Under the pieces are notes generated by a model. That model ran no database searches. It had not been told where the DNA came from and saw nothing but the letters and a program-made list of their open reading frames with translations. From Atopsyche davidsoni (lineage: Eukaryota > Arthropoda > Insecta > Trichoptera > Hydrobiosidae), in the NCBI GenBank assembly GCA_022113835.1, contig JAILWY010000029.1:2820001-2884000 (forward strand): a stretch of DNA of 64,000 nt, written 5' to 3'. Position 1 is the stretch's first letter; each line of letters begins with the position of its first letter. This document shows positions 23,075-35,094 of this stretch, piece after piece. The position numbers and the translations under genes were made by a program.

Positions 23075-23190
23075 AAGGACCCACTACACTATTTTCCCTA
23101 AGAAAACCATGACCACTGCAGCATACATATATGCTCAGGGAGATGGTCGCCAACCTCCTCCGAGGAGAGGCACCCGAAGAAGAGGATTCA
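23075..23190 (-). repeat. Family B fragment
   Basis: Contains AGATGGTCGCCAACCTCCTC followed by GAGGAGAGGCACCCGAAGAA, the complement of the family B signature. Confidence 0.6.
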
Positions 23191-23215
23191 GAACCTTAGT
23201 ATAACACAACCCAGC

Positions 23216-23340
23216 CAAAATATTTTTGACAGAGAGTACTTGGTGGAATTCCATTTTAATATTTATCGAACTGGGTGTGATATGTTTGATAGTGCCAATG
23301 TGAAAGGTTGGCCAAATCGGTCACCAATAAAAAATAAAAC
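23216..23340 (+). mobile_element. Family A palindromic element, copy 3, central deletion
   Basis: The left end AATATTTTTGACAGAGAG and TACTTGGTGGAATTCCA join, after a short middle, to the opposite arm (GTGAAAGGTTGGCC, then TCGGTCACCAATAAAAA). Both arms of the inverted repeat are thus present in reduced form. Confidence 0.6.
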
Positions 23341-23419
23341 GTTCTGTACGAGTTCTTAATACGAGTACAGATACATTTTTCAAAAACTCTATGCACTAAC
23401 GGCCAATTCAAATTCGAAA

Positions 23420-23830
23420 ATGGAACGCGCCGCGCGGGCCGTTTTTCAAAAATAGAATTCACTTCGAGCGCTCGGAAAGCGCGAGATAAGCCGCGGGGTT
23501 CCCCGGAATGTATTATTTTCCAGAAATTCCCCAATCTTAAATCACACAAGAACAATGCACTTGTCGCTCGCCGCCCCGGCCACGCACACGCGCACGCACG
23601 CACACGCACACGGCCGCGCGCCCCTCGCCCTGCGCCCATACACACTATCACCGTCCCTCCCGGCCCGCGAGATGCTGCCTACACGCGTCGCACAACAACA
23701 ACTAAATATACAGAAAATACGCATCGCGACGTCTATCCGCTTTCGCCGCCCTCGCAACATCGCCAGGCGGTCAAGCCGGAATATAACTAAGTGGCGTGCG
23801 CGTGCTCAAAATCAAGGCAAGCGGCCTCGC
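23420..23830. other. CpG-rich block with CA/CG alternation
   Basis: GC-rich with many CpG and a CACACG run at 23580-23615. It could be an unmethylated promoter-like island, but no core promoter or downstream exon is supported. Confidence 0.35.
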
Positions 23831-23989
23831 GTCTTGTATGCGAATTCAAATTATTTATTAATAATATATATATATATATATATTACGACTGCAAATGTAT
23901 GATTTTCAATAATTAATAAGCTCCCCGCGGACATCAATCAGCGCGCCCGCGTGCGAGGAGCGCCGCAGCCGTCTCGCTCGTGTGTGCCC

Positions 23990-24055
23990 CCCGGGGGTGG
24001 TGGAGGGTGGTGGTGGTGGTGGGGGGGGGGTGGTGGTGGGGGTGGTGGGGGTGCT
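23990..24055. repeat. GGT / G-run simple repeat
   Basis: Alternating GGTGGT and G-runs. The Pro/His-rich frame on the - strand is compositional. Confidence 0.8.
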
Positions 24056-24394
24056 TCCGCCTCCGAGACAGGGTGGACGGGAAATGATGTTTCTTTTTTT
24101 TTTCTCTCTCTCCTCTCCTCTTGCAATTGATTGGGTTGCCGGGGCGTTATGATGTTTCTGTTTTGAAAATAATATATGGCGGTGCGCTCCGGACTAATAC
24201 GTTTATTAATTGATTTTTTTTGCTCCGTTTCAGATGTCGCTTTTGTTTTTGTGCTTGTTATTTTTTTCCCTTTCTTTATTGTTGCCGACGCGTGTTTACA
24301 TACACGCAGCGAACCGCCAATACGGACGGACAGTGTTCGCAATGCTATTAGTACAACACATTGAAATTTCATTTTAAACACATTGGATTAATAA

Positions 24395-24417
24395 AAAAAA
24401 AAAAAAAAAAAAAAAAA
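24395..24417. repeat. Poly-A tract
   Basis: About 23 consecutive A. No retroposed gene body is recognised upstream. Confidence 0.8.
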
Positions 24418-24661
24418 GCTGATGATGACCTAGTCTATTCGGTCGAAACTGATCATGCAAAAAAATATATACAAAAAACTCAAAGTGAAGACAAAATACA
24501 AAGCTACTTTTATCATTATAATAATGGATCTTCACCCATCAAATGCCTTGTCCCTCAACAAGATATTGGATTAAATCAATCCATCAACACCGGCAGACTG
24601 CCGCTGCAGTCACACCTGTAAATATCACATTAAAATACATACATAGATTTTTTTGGGCTGT

Positions 24662-24870
24662 TACACACACACACACACACACACTCGCATATATATATAT
24701 TTTTTCTTCTCCAAGTGCCTCTCCTCACAGGAGGTTATAGCGACTATTTTACAAAACATAAGCATACTCTGAGACACTCAATAATTCAGCTGCACTCCCA
24801 ACTTCCAGCGTGAATTCCGCATCCATGTTAATCTTCTCCTTCCGATGCCTCTTTTCCTTGGAATTCATGC
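24662..24870 (+). repeat. CA microsatellite followed by family B copy
   Basis: A CA run at 24662-24684, then TTCTTCTCCAAGTGCCTCTC, TTCCGCATCCATGTTAATC and CTCCTTCCGATGCCTC in family B order. Confidence 0.65.
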
Positions 24871-26020
24871 TATCAGGAATACGTGCTCTCTTTTACTATG
24901 CATTTGTGACGAAATCAAAACACGGTATTTTAAAAATTTATATATATATATATAAAATATTTTTTTAGTAGTAGAGTTATCGATAGTATTTTGATGTGTT
25001 CAGTTGGGTGAAGCCGTGTAGTTGAGCCCTGCGCCCTAACCACCCTGTGTATTATACAACAATAACTTGTGAGCACAGAGGCGCCCTGCACTGGAGGGGA
25101 GGGGAGGGGAGGGGAGAGAGGGGTGGAGCAGGGATTGCGAAAAATTCAGGGCATTGTGAAAAAAGCCAAGGAAAATTCAAAGCGATTTATTGCATCGATT
25201 CTTTCATGTTAGGAGGCATTTTTTTTTTTTCATTGAATTTCACACATTTAGTTGTTTTGTTTATTTGCGCGTATATTTGCGAAGTGGTCCAGCATGAGTC
25301 ACGCAATGCATAGCAGGCAGAATTATGACAGTATATACATTCGTTCTGCTGATCAATAAACACTATTGATAAATCTACACTATCGATACGATAAATTTTA
25401 AATACGATAATTTAAACCGTTGAAATGTTTCAATAAAATAATAATAAAGTTTCTGAACTGAAAAACTAGTAAATTAACTCAAAGTGAAAATAACGCTACT
25501 TATTTTGTTAATATATCAATTGCTTATATTTTTTACAAAAATAATATCAATAGTGCTGATTTTGGGAATTACTACAAATCATTGTGTGATATTTTTTTTA
25601 ATTATACGTTAAATATTTTTTAAAAATATATCATTTTTATCGTGCATATAGTAAGTATGTTGAAAAAAAAACCTTTTATTTATTTTAACAGCACGACTAC
25701 AATATCTCGGTGCTCTTTTTCAATTGAACTACTGTGTCGCTAAATGACATCATCATATAAATTATTTTTTGTATAACCGAGATCTCCCTTGGTAAAAATA
25801 TATGATACAACGAATTGTTCTACAGTGTGTATTATATTTTATATATATTTAAAAAATATATATCCAGGGTAGGCTTGAAATACTTAATATATATATATAT
25901 ATTTTTAATAAATAAGAAACATGGCATCGCCTTAAAAATAATGGCAGTAATTAAGGTCCACGACCCCTGTCTGCCAAGACTCCTCTATAACGAACACACT
26001 CGCAGCCTCAGTACACCGGC
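24871..26020. other. Non-coding spacer with short G-rich repeat
   Basis: A GGGGA repeat lies at 25096-25125. Near 25030-25052 the - strand reads GGGTGGTTAGGGCGC, which resembles a tRNA A-box but lacks a B box. No gene is recognised. Confidence 0.4.
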
Positions 26021-26106
26021 ACACGCACACACGCGCGAGCATCCGTGTAGCGTACACGCACACACGCACACACGCACGCACACACACACGCACACGCACA
26101 CGCGCC
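26020..26106. repeat. CA/CG microsatellite
   Basis: CACACG/CACGCA alternation. It generates Thr/His-rich and Val/Cys-rich frames on the two strands that are not genes. Confidence 0.85.
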
Positions 26107-26239
26107 GCGTGCATGTGTGCGTGAGCGCCGACTCATGGACGTATAAACTTCCCCGTGTGTTTGTTCGAGCCTTCGCTGGTACAATCATACGCGCTTCCTG
26201 TACCAACATTACTATGACGTTTTCTACAAAAGATAATAG

Positions 26240-26790
26240 GGGCGTGCTGGGGATCTTCACAGGGTGATGCAGGTCTTAAGAACTGCGATGCCATGGTGTC
26301 TCAGTTATCCACCATGGACACTTGAAACGGCAACGACGCGGATAAAAACCGAGGCGTTTCAAATGCGGCCTTAAAAAATACTGTGCGTTGACCGCGTCGT
26401 CTCAAATTCGCGTTATACAGAAAGATAAACTATTTAGGCAAGTGGCATCTGTGACCATCTGTCACTGACGTGCATAGGAGAGGCACCAGGAGAAGAAGAA
26501 TCACCTAACTTATAACACGTGAAGTTGTGCTTTCACTCAGCTTGAAGAGTTACCGTTAGTTTGGCGAGAAAAACCGTAATCAATGCATACCGGCAAACAA
26601 GGCGTAAACTTCGCATCCACGTATGTTTCCTCCTTCCGATATTTTTTTCCTTGGACAATCAGCTGTAATCAAAATACGTTTTTTTTTAACCTGTACCTTC
26701 TTGGATTCGGCCATTTGTGCCACCAACCCATGGTGTTTTAAGAATTCTCACATAAGCCGTGTCCCATTCGCGTGTTAATTGGCTGATTAT
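26240..26790. repeat. Two adjacent family B copies in opposite orientation
   Basis: 26240-26500 reads in the complementary sense (CCATGGTGTCTCAG ... GAGAGGCACCAGGAGAAG). 26580-26790 reads in the forward sense (TTCGCATCCACGTATG, CTCCTTCCGATATT, CCCATGGTGTTTTAAGAATT). Head-to-head placement fits nested or foldback insertion. Confidence 0.5.
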
Positions 26791-26989
26791 GATAAGTTGT
26801 GTCGCGTTTAGAGGGTTTATCAATTATTGAACGGTCGGGGTTGTTTTTTTTTTGATTCGGCTGCCAATGCCAAAGGCAGTGCCGCCTCTCTGTACCGCAG
26901 CCCAGCCCTGAATGATGGCGTGTAGACGTGCACGTGTGTCCACTTGCACGTGTGTGGTGGTGAGCCGAAATGCCTGGCACTCTCCACGA

Positions 26990-27045
26990 GGCCCGGCGTG
27001 TGTGTGTTCGCGTGTGTTCGCGTGTATTCGCGTGTACTCCCGCCC
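26990..27045 (+). repeat. Short GTGTGTTCGC repeat
   Basis: A ten-base phrase GTGTGTTCGC or GTGTATTCGC is repeated about four times. Confidence 0.7.
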
Positions 27046-30000
27046 GTCTCTCAGTGTTTCGAGAAGTAATTTGGACATATTATTACATAGACCTCTTTCT
27101 TGCGGCGAGATTACAAAATCTTCTCGTCTTGGAGGCGCCATGTTTTTTTTTTTTTCAGTTTTTCAATTGTTTTATTGAAAAATCGATACAAATTATAATA
27201 GGCTGTACATTTCTTCGCGTAATGCGAAAGCCTCAAGCTGGTCTTGTAACCTTTTTGTGTTTTGTTTGCCAAGAATACAAAGTAGCATCTAGGTTTAAAA
27301 AAAAAAAAAAAAAACAAATTAATCATTCTATTACGCTGCGGATATATATAGTCAAATATAAACTAATTATTTATAATTAATCCAGTTTCTAATTTAAAGC
27401 ATACCTCAGCGGTTTGGATAAAATAATGATATGTTCGTTATAATGGAATTTCTATAAAAAAAATATATTCAAGATTTAGAAAGAAAAATTCGTTAAAAAG
27501 AGATTTCACAGTAGGCATCTCATTATTCATTAAAATATGTCCAAATGCGACGAACGGAAGACATCCAAAACTCAGATAATACGAACTAGAAGCAATCGGT
27601 TATGTAAAATATGTATAAAATGCAAAAAAAACAATTTTTGTAATATTTTGTGAGTCTCTCAAGACACGAACAAATTAGAGGAAAATATTATTATTGTTTT
27701 GAAACGTTTTGGGTTGGCCTCTATCTTGAGCATTCTGAGAAAGTAATCAGTTGCTGGGCAACCACCACCGAACTGGGTCATCATGTACACATATACATAT
27801 GATAATATAAAATGTACAAGCATTGTTTATCCAGTCCGGCAAGCTTAGGCAGTATAAAAAATTCAAGACGTTCAAGAATATATTAAAAAAAAAAAAAACT
27901 ATTTAATTTTATATAATGTTGACAACAGGTGTTCATTTTTTCACTATTTACCGTATTCAACAATTGCTCTATTTCCAGTTGCGTGACGCGACATGAGCGG
28001 CTGGACAAGCGTGCAATTAAAATCACTGCATACCCTTACAAACACTAGAATAACATGTTCGTAAGCCGCACTATTCTATAAGATTGAAATATCGTATGTG
28101 GAAGAAGAAATAACTTGTGTTTGCAGCGTGTTGTGTCTTCGGCATTTGCATTGTTGTTTACGGAAATATCTCAGCACAAATCTATCATGATTTCTTAAAA
28201 CATTTTTTTACAAATTCAACAGTTATTTCTATTACTAAAAAAAAAAAAATTAGCGTGACTCTGGTTTGCGTTTTGCTGACGCGTATTTTATTCACATATT
28301 AAATAAAACAAATAATTAAAATATTACAATGATAATTACAATAACCGTGCTGAGAGTCCGAATGTAACAAATACGCATTCATGGGCCGCGACGCTGAAAA
28401 AAAAAATCGATAATCACATTTCTAATTAAACATAAATAAATAAATAAGGAAACCTCCGCAACGGAAAAAAAAACACGCGCCGAAGAAATGAAATGAAATT
28501 AAGAATGTGTGTGGGGGTGCGGGAGGGCTCGCACACAGGGGCGCGGCTCCCACACACGCCCACACACGCCCACACACGCCCGCCCGCGCTCATCACACAC
28601 ATCAGCACACATCTCCGCTGCCAGGGGTCGCCAACCCGCCCGCGGGTGCATCGTGCCGCCTACACGCGCGGCAGCCGACCGACGTTCACTTATATCACAA
28701 GTTTTTTTTTTACGTATGCCAAAGTAAACAACACAACGCTATTGGTCGCTATTTTCAAGCCGAGAGTGTCGGATCCGAGCTGCCTGCACACGCACACACC
28801 TTTCGGTTAGGTAAGATGATTTTCAAATCTAACCTAACCTGTGGGACGGTATTTGACGGTTAGATTAGATGATTTTCGAGTCGAGAGAGTCAGAACCGAC
28901 ACAGATTTTAGCTGCCTATACACGTGGTAACACAATTGACGACCGATTTATAATAAGCAACGTCCTCTAAATTGGGTAAGCAACACAATGAAGACGCTAT
29001 GGTTAGATAATTTTTAAGACGTTCGATCATCCGAGCTGCCTACGCACGTGGCAATAATCGATTTGTAATTTTGCAATAGCATTCTCTTACTTTTGGTGTT
29101 TTTTTTTATAGTTCGGCTTTAGTAATCTACAGAAAAACATTATCTGTCGTTACCGCAAGTAACGGTTTGTTAGTCGGCTGTGTCTCGGCTTGTGTAGGCA
29201 ACTTAAGCCAACGGGAATTTTGTATGAACTTCGTTTGCTAGGCAAAACAATTATATAATTTAAAATTTAAAACTTTATATGATGTGTCTCATTTTCTTTG
29301 AGGCCACCTACGTACCATCTATACAAAAAGGTTTCCCTCAAGACTTCAAGACTTAAGACTTAAGACTTCTTAAATAAAAAAAATTTTATACTGTAAGTCT
29401 AATAGTTAATTTTTTTATGACGTAAAAAAAAGTGATATATAATTATTGATAATTTTATTAAACAATAATAATATTTGTTAAACAATTTATTCTAGTAAAG
29501 TTTAAATCGCAAACTGCTACGCTAATAAACTTAAAAATGTTTAGAGGTATCATCAAACTTAGTCCCAGTGGAACGACAGTTTTAGGAGTATTTACAAACA
29601 AATATTTATTTCAATCCAGAATTGATTTTAACTGCAATCATTTTTATAATAAAGCATCAGTTATTATAATTGAAAAAGATTTTATGAAATTATTAATTAT
29701 TAGTTACAAAAACTAAACATAAGTTGTTGTAATAGTTAAATAAATATTTCTATGGTAATAGGGGAATAAAAATTTTAATATACTCAATCTTACAAAGTGA
29801 AAGAGTCTTCTGGTTCGATTCTCGTCCTAACGAGTGAATTCCAACTTCATGTTAAAAATAAAAAAATAAATATTACCCATACACCAAAAACTGTTTGGGC
29901 AATCAAATACGACCTTAAAATGTTTATAAATAAAACCGGGATATATAATTTTTTGTGTTTTAGGCTAGGCTTAGTGATAATTATGCGTTGAACATCAAAA

Positions 30001-30420
30001 ATGTATATAAATTGATAACTTACATTGATATTTGACGGCGCATTGCTTGCGTTGACCTCACGCCACTGAAACAATAATCGTAATTTTTTATCATACGTGT
30101 CATTGTTGTCGTTCATTTTCTATAAGTGATTTTTTTTTTAAAGGGGGGCTAGTTACTGACTCCCGGTCTATTAAATTGGGTACTTGTTTTTTATCAATTT
30201 TTTTAATGTACATGTACTCGCAGATATAAGAATCTATCATACGACGATGAGTCCCGCTGTGGCGTTTATTTCGTTCATTGCAGATTTCCAGATGACCGCT
30301 CGATTCGTTGGGTTACGTTAGGTTGGGTGCAAGTTTTTTGGTGGTCGGATATAAAAAAAACAAGTACCTTGAATTGTATATGTTGAATAATAATTTTTTT
30401 GAATGATTGATATATAATTG
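27046..30420. other. Non-coding DNA, simple repeats only
   Basis: Poly-A or poly-T runs near 27140, 27297 and 27888, and CA/CG-rich sequence at 28505-28600. Near 28760-29040 the phrases GAGAGTGTCGGATCCGAGCTGCC, GAGAGAGTCAGAACCGAC and TTCGATCATCCGAGCTGCC recur, suggesting a diverged repeat of about 120-150 bp. A B-box-like GGTTCGATTC lies at 29812. No gene is recognised. Confidence 0.4.
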
Positions 30421-30594
30421 AGTGAATAATTGGTGGCGCGGGCCGCGGGTTGCGCACCCCTGGCGGGCGCACGCACACAGGCACGCGCCGCGCCGGTGGG
30501 TGAAGTTATTGTGTTGCCTAAAAATTTATTGATTTTCGCGAGCCGGCTTGACCGCCGGCCGCTTTTGACGTATGAGCATTATTATTGGCCGAGG

Positions 30595-30680
30595 AGGCTG
30601 GCCGGGCAAGCCGCGACCTCCGGCTCCTCCGGCTGCTCCGGCTCCTCGGCTCCTCGGCTCCTCCGGCTCCTCCGGGCGCT
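30595..30680 (+). repeat. CTCCGGCTC minisatellite
   Basis: About seven copies of a 9-bp CTCCGGCTC or CTCGGCTC motif inside a short GC-rich region (30430-30720). Ser/Gly- and Glu/Pro-rich frames result from it. Confidence 0.8.
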
Positions 30681-30732
30681 CAGCAGGTGGTGCAGCGTCA
30701 CGCGACCCTCATGAAGACAGTGACCTAAGCTA

Positions 30733-30774
30733 GTGTGCATACACGTCCAGTTGATTAAAAATAAAACACCAATA
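30733..30774 (+). repeat. Left flank of a tandem repeat interrupted by the Tigger-like fragment
   Basis: GTTGATTAAAAATAAAACACC matches units to the right of the transposase fragment (near 31450, 31705 and 31888). The fragment therefore sits inside a pre-existing array. Confidence 0.55.
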
Positions 30775-31375
30775 CACCTATACCTCGCTATACGGCCGCT
30801 CGTTATACGGCCTTTCGCTATAACGGCCCTTTTCAATTATGGCACGTTTTCGATGTACGGCCTAAAATGTTTCGCTATAACGGTCAAAAAAACTTTTTTT
30901 CGATTTTATTTTGTTTACGAGCGTTATTCAGTGAGTGCACATATTTATTACTGATTGTTACACATTAGCTGGAAAAATTGGAAATAATTAGGGACATTTT
31001 TGATACGTTTTTTTTTTTTAATGTGTATTTTTATTTAACTTATTTTAACTATTGATAATATGGATTGAGGGCAATAACAAACGGAGAATGCTAATGAGTC
31101 GAATGATTATTGTGAAAGTATTTTCGAAAATTTGAAGAATGGGGATACTAATGAATCTCCTGAAGATGTCACATTCCAAGCAAAAAATAGATTTAATTTG
31201 CATAATTTGAAAATGAAAAGTGAAGCAGCTAGCGACGATGAGGCCGCATTTAAGGAATATCTCAATTATTGAAAGAAGTGGTTATAAACCTGCACAAGTG
31301 TTTAACGTTGACGAAACAGGGCTTTATTGGAAGCGAATGCCTGATCGCACGTACATTTCAAAAACCGAAAAATCT
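30775..31375 (+). pseudogene. Tigger-like (pogo family) transposase relic, frameshifted and 3'-truncated
   Basis: This is a DNA-transposon fragment. The left end CACCTATACCTCGC follows a TA dinucleotide, and TTCGCTATAACG repeats at 30814 and 30871 lie in the non-coding terminal part. About 31138-31267 in one frame reads NRFNLHNLKMKSEAAS, typical of the end of the CENP-B-like HTH region of Tigger transposases. The next segment, in another frame at about 31250-31372, reads SGYKPAQVFNVDETGLYWKR and continues through MPDRTYISK. It contains the first catalytic Asp of the DDE domain (VDETG). A frameshift near 31262-31280 separates them. The rest of the DDE domain and the right terminus are missing, so it is inactive. 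Confidence 0.75.
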
Positions 31376-31930
31376 AATATATACGTATTACAATTTCAAA
31401 TACGCCAGGGGGTGTAGCTTCAATCAAGTATATAAGTATATATATCCCGTTGTATAAAAATAAAACACCAATATATATATATATATATATAAATATATCC
31501 CGTTGATCAAAAATAGCATAATTATAATGCCGTATGCACTAAATTAAACGTATTACAATTTATATTGCAAGTAGCTTTACAAATGTCCAATACAACTAGC
31601 CTCGTATGCATGTGTCTCTTTGATTAATAATATATACGTATTACAATTTCAAATACGCCAGGGGGTGTAGCTTCAATCATGTATATAAGTATATATATCC
31701 CGTTGATTAAAAATAAAAAAATACAATATATAACTGATGTGTATTAAACGTATTACAATTTCACGAATTTGCAACGCTGCTAGGATAGTGTGCATATATC
31801 CCTTTGATTAAAAAAATAAAATAAATTACAATTTTGATTATAGGTAGCTTCACGAATTCGCATCGCACTATGCTAGTGTGCATATATCCCTTTGATTAAA
31901 AATAAGATAATAGTAACGTTTTTCACTTGA
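31376..31930 (+). repeat. Tandem repeat around the Tigger-like insertion
   Basis: ATTACAATTTCAAATACGCC with GGGGGTGTAGCTTCAATCA occurs at 31388 and 31641. CCGTTGATTAAAAATA or CCTTTGATTAAAAATA recurs near 31500, 31700, 31800 and 31888, often after GCTAGTGTGCATATATC. Units are irregular, about 80-250 bp. Confidence 0.6.
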
Positions 31931-34340
31931 TTACTTATAAGAAAAATCTATATTTTATTAGAAAGAAACACAAGTCAACATTCAAACTATGCAACAATAT
32001 ATCCAATGTCACTTTCTATATGAAAAAAATAGTACCTTTTAATTGTACAATACAGCTTGACAGGTTAAACTCACGTATATAGAAAAACAAACATAGTAAA
32101 AAAAATATAGTAAAACTACTAGTCTATAAATAATGACAGCGTTTTACGTCTGTATCAAACGTTTTACTATAAAAATAAATAAAAAAACTGGCCGATTTCA
32201 AATAAATAATTCACGGACATGTCGATAGTGAATAGGTTTTATAAAAAAATAAAACTCCGAGAAAAAATGTGACGAGTATACCGCGAACACAAACCTTTTC
32301 AGTTAAATAAATTTATATTTAACTTCTTGAAATTAATTTCAAATACTTAAAGTATTCAACACATTAATATACGAGTAGTGATTAAATTAGTGTTTGTAAT
32401 ATAAATTTAATTCCACCTTAGCGAGATATTAAATTGAATAGGCTCTCAATACAAAGGCAATTTATTATGAAATCATTTAATAATAAATTTATAAGTTTAT
32501 CAAATCGAAACGAAAACGTGACAATTACAAAAGTTTAATTAATTTATATATTTGTAGACATGTGTTATAATCAATTGTATAGATGAACTCGCATGATACT
32601 AAACGTATACGTATTACGTATAAAACAAAAAAAAATCGGATGATGGATGGGCAAAAGTGTTAAAAAAAGAAGCTGCTAATATATAAAAGCAGTTATTCAT
32701 CTCAAATTTCTCATAATTAATTGTAACAATATCCATACTATTCTATACACACTGTGGCTTACTGCAGCGTAGCAATTTCTGTGCACAGTTATCGCCAGAA
32801 ACGTGGCGCTCCAAACGAAGTTGCAACCGGGAGACTGTCAATTTATTTCTATGAAATTGTTGATATTATTGGAAATGAAGTTTAAACATCTGTCAGCGGA
32901 AAAGGGACTTAAATGTATTGATTGTCTGGAACCCCTTCTCTCCTGCCAGGCCCCCTCCCTTATGTGAGTGTTTACTGCGAATTTAGAAGGATTAAGTTAA
33001 ATTATATCAAATCTAGGTAAAAGGGGACGTTACTGCATCTGTAGATATATTTATTAAATTTGCTACACAGTGGCGTGCGCGGCGGAAAATTAATCATATT
33101 TACGACAGATTAAAATTACGCACACAAGAAGGATTTGCTGATTGGATTGGTGCCGTTTCCAATTCAACACGTCAGTCATCGTTTCAAGTATAAATCGATG
33201 ACCCAAAAACAAATATGGCTCAAATGTGCGAATATAAATAAATAATTACGTTTCTTCGATTAAATATATTTCGAAATTAAACCTATTAAAAAAGAGATGA
33301 CCTTCATCCGCAATTCTCTTAAAATATAAAGGTCAATGGCGTTATAATACAGAAGGCAGAATATTTGCAATATGATCCTAAAAGTCTATAATAAAAAAAA
33401 ATATTTTCTTATAGCCGGAGAGCAAGCGTGCTAACCACCGAAACAAGAGACGGTTTAGCGACAAATAAAGCAATCTTAAACGCAGCGTTTTAAAATATAG
33501 GCGTAATCGATCAATTTATAATAAAATAACCGAAAAAATCAGGTCTTTTAGTCTTCTGACTTAGATTTTCTGTCACACATCATAATGATGTTTTAATTAT
33601 TGTTAAAAAAAATATATCAATCGAATCAATTATTATTTTGCATATAAATTATTTTAGTATTTTTTATTCAAATATATTTAAATTGCAATGATTTTTTTTT
33701 TAAACACGCCCCCGCCCTGGGCACTTGAATAATATTTGTGCACCTTTAACAGCAAGTGCTTTCTCTTTCGCGCTCCCTTGCCGGCGTTCAGCGAGTGCGA
33801 GCGAGACGGAGCACCGAGATAAACCAGCAGCTGGCGGCGGTCGCCGATACGCCCGGCGCTATTTGCGCTCATTTTATTTAAATATTGATAAATTTCATTG
33901 TGATACCTTTTAATCATGACGTGAAATAATACAAATTGATTAAATAAATGATTCCGGATTATATATGGTATTTCCCCATTAGATAAAGGCGCAAGGACTT
34001 AGCTATATTTTTTATGGATATCAGAGGCGGTCCTTGCTTACTATTAAAAATTGTAGATAACCGTATTCAATCATTAACAATACATTTTAAATAAATTTTA
34101 ACCGTTGTTTATTATGTTTACTTGCACCTCGTGGGTGAGTAAGATCCAAATAAAATGCCTGTACTTGCATCTTTTATATAATTTATTATTTTATACTATA
34201 TATATTTTTTGTTATACTGTTCAAAACATATGCGGGTGCACAGTATAACGTTGCAATACCATTGTGTACATATTTACATTAACATATTTATAAATTTCGT
34301 AAATGTTTTTTTTATAAAAACAAAAACACTGAAAATATTT
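31931..34340. other. Mostly unique AT-rich DNA, no gene recognised
   Basis: An open stretch of about 40 codons at 32760-32885 has no recognisable domain and ends in a stop. A CpG-rich patch lies at 33760-33860. A GTGGCGTGC motif at 33071 is shared with repeats near 0.8 and 35.9 kb. Confidence 0.4.
33408..33460 (-). pseudogene. tRNA-derived SINE head (A box)
   Basis: On the - strand GTTTCGGTGGTTAGCACGCT resembles a tRNA D arm with A box (GGTTAGCACG). A similar stretch at 52790-52830 reads GTCTAGTGGTTAGCACACGT on the - strand. No B box is found at the expected distance. Confidence 0.35.
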
Positions 34341-34341
34341 A

Positions 34342-34480
34342 TCAATATTTTTGACAGAGAGTACTTGGTGGAATTCCATTTTAATATTTTCGAACAAAAT
34401 ACTTGAGTGATTTTCCACATTTTTATTTTTATTAGTGACCGGCTTCGCCAACCTTTCACGTTGGCATTATCAAACAGAGA
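34342..34480 (+). mobile_element. Family A palindromic element, copy 5
   Basis: AATATTTTTGACAGAGAG, TACTTGGTGGAATTCCA, GAGTGATTTTCCACA, GTGACCGGCTTCGCC and ACCTTTCACGTTGGCATTAT in order. Its inner end overlaps the left end of the inverted-repeat element at 34465. Confidence 0.65.
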
Positions 34481-35010
34481 ACTCGGTACTTGTTTTTTAT
34501 CCGACCACCAAAGAACTTTGTCTATTGTTTTGCTTCTATTGTTGGAAACAGCGAGTCAACACGTATTGTTTATTTATTTAATTTAAAGTATAACCGTCAA
34601 AGAAATGAATTTTTTTTTTCAATTTTGTATCATATATTTATATAGTTTTAAGTATTCAATAAAGTCACATTTTATAAACAATGAAATATGAGACATGCAT
34701 TATCCTGGTGGCCAGAATGTTACAATGCCATCCATGATGGTGTCGAAAGGATCTATGTGTCGCATTTTCACACGAAATACCACGCTGTTGTAGAAAAAGT
34801 ACGCTACTAGCCTACTAGCCTAAGTAAGTTCATTTTTTGTTTGACGGTTATCTTTGACGGTTATACTTTGAAACCAATATATTTACTTAATTCAAATACG
34901 TAATTCACAATACGTGTTTACTCGCTGTTGCCAACAAAAGAAGCAAAACAATAGACAAGTTTCTTTGGTGGTCGGATAAAAAACAAGTACCGAGAACTCT
35001 GTTTGATAAT
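34465..35010. mobile_element. Inverted-repeat element, about 546 bp, arms about 150 bp
   Basis: The left arm (34465 to about 34605) starts CATTATCAAACAGAG and runs through TCGGTACTTGTTTTTTATCC, GACCACCAAAGAA, GTCTATTGTTTTGCTTC, ACAGCGAGT and TATAACCGTCAAAG. The right arm (about 34850-35010) is its reverse complement with few differences. The roughly 245-bp middle has no ORF. A single-arm fragment lies near 30330-30365. It looks like a long-TIR MITE. Confidence 0.7.
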
Positions 35011-35094
35011 GTATTTTATACAAAAATATTAAAATATTTATCCTAATAAAAAATACACTCGAGTTGGCCGATAGCTGCTGCAAGTCAACAGCCA

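Noticed and set aside
23420..23830. CpG-island promoter of another gene
   Set aside because: Composition alone. There is no downstream ORF, donor site or core promoter motif, and CA/CG simple repeats explain much of the CpG.
25815..26267. 150-codon frame
   Set aside because: Its core is a CA/CG microsatellite translated as Thr-His repeats. No homology or splice support is visible.
31220..31457. Intact small protein containing VDETGLYWKR
   Set aside because: The open frame is only the tail of a frameshifted transposase relic. Upstream homology continues in another frame and the downstream DDE domain is missing.
32760..32885. Possible coding exon of about 40 codons
   Set aside because: An open stretch exists but I cannot match its peptide to a family, and no splice signals or neighbouring exons support it.
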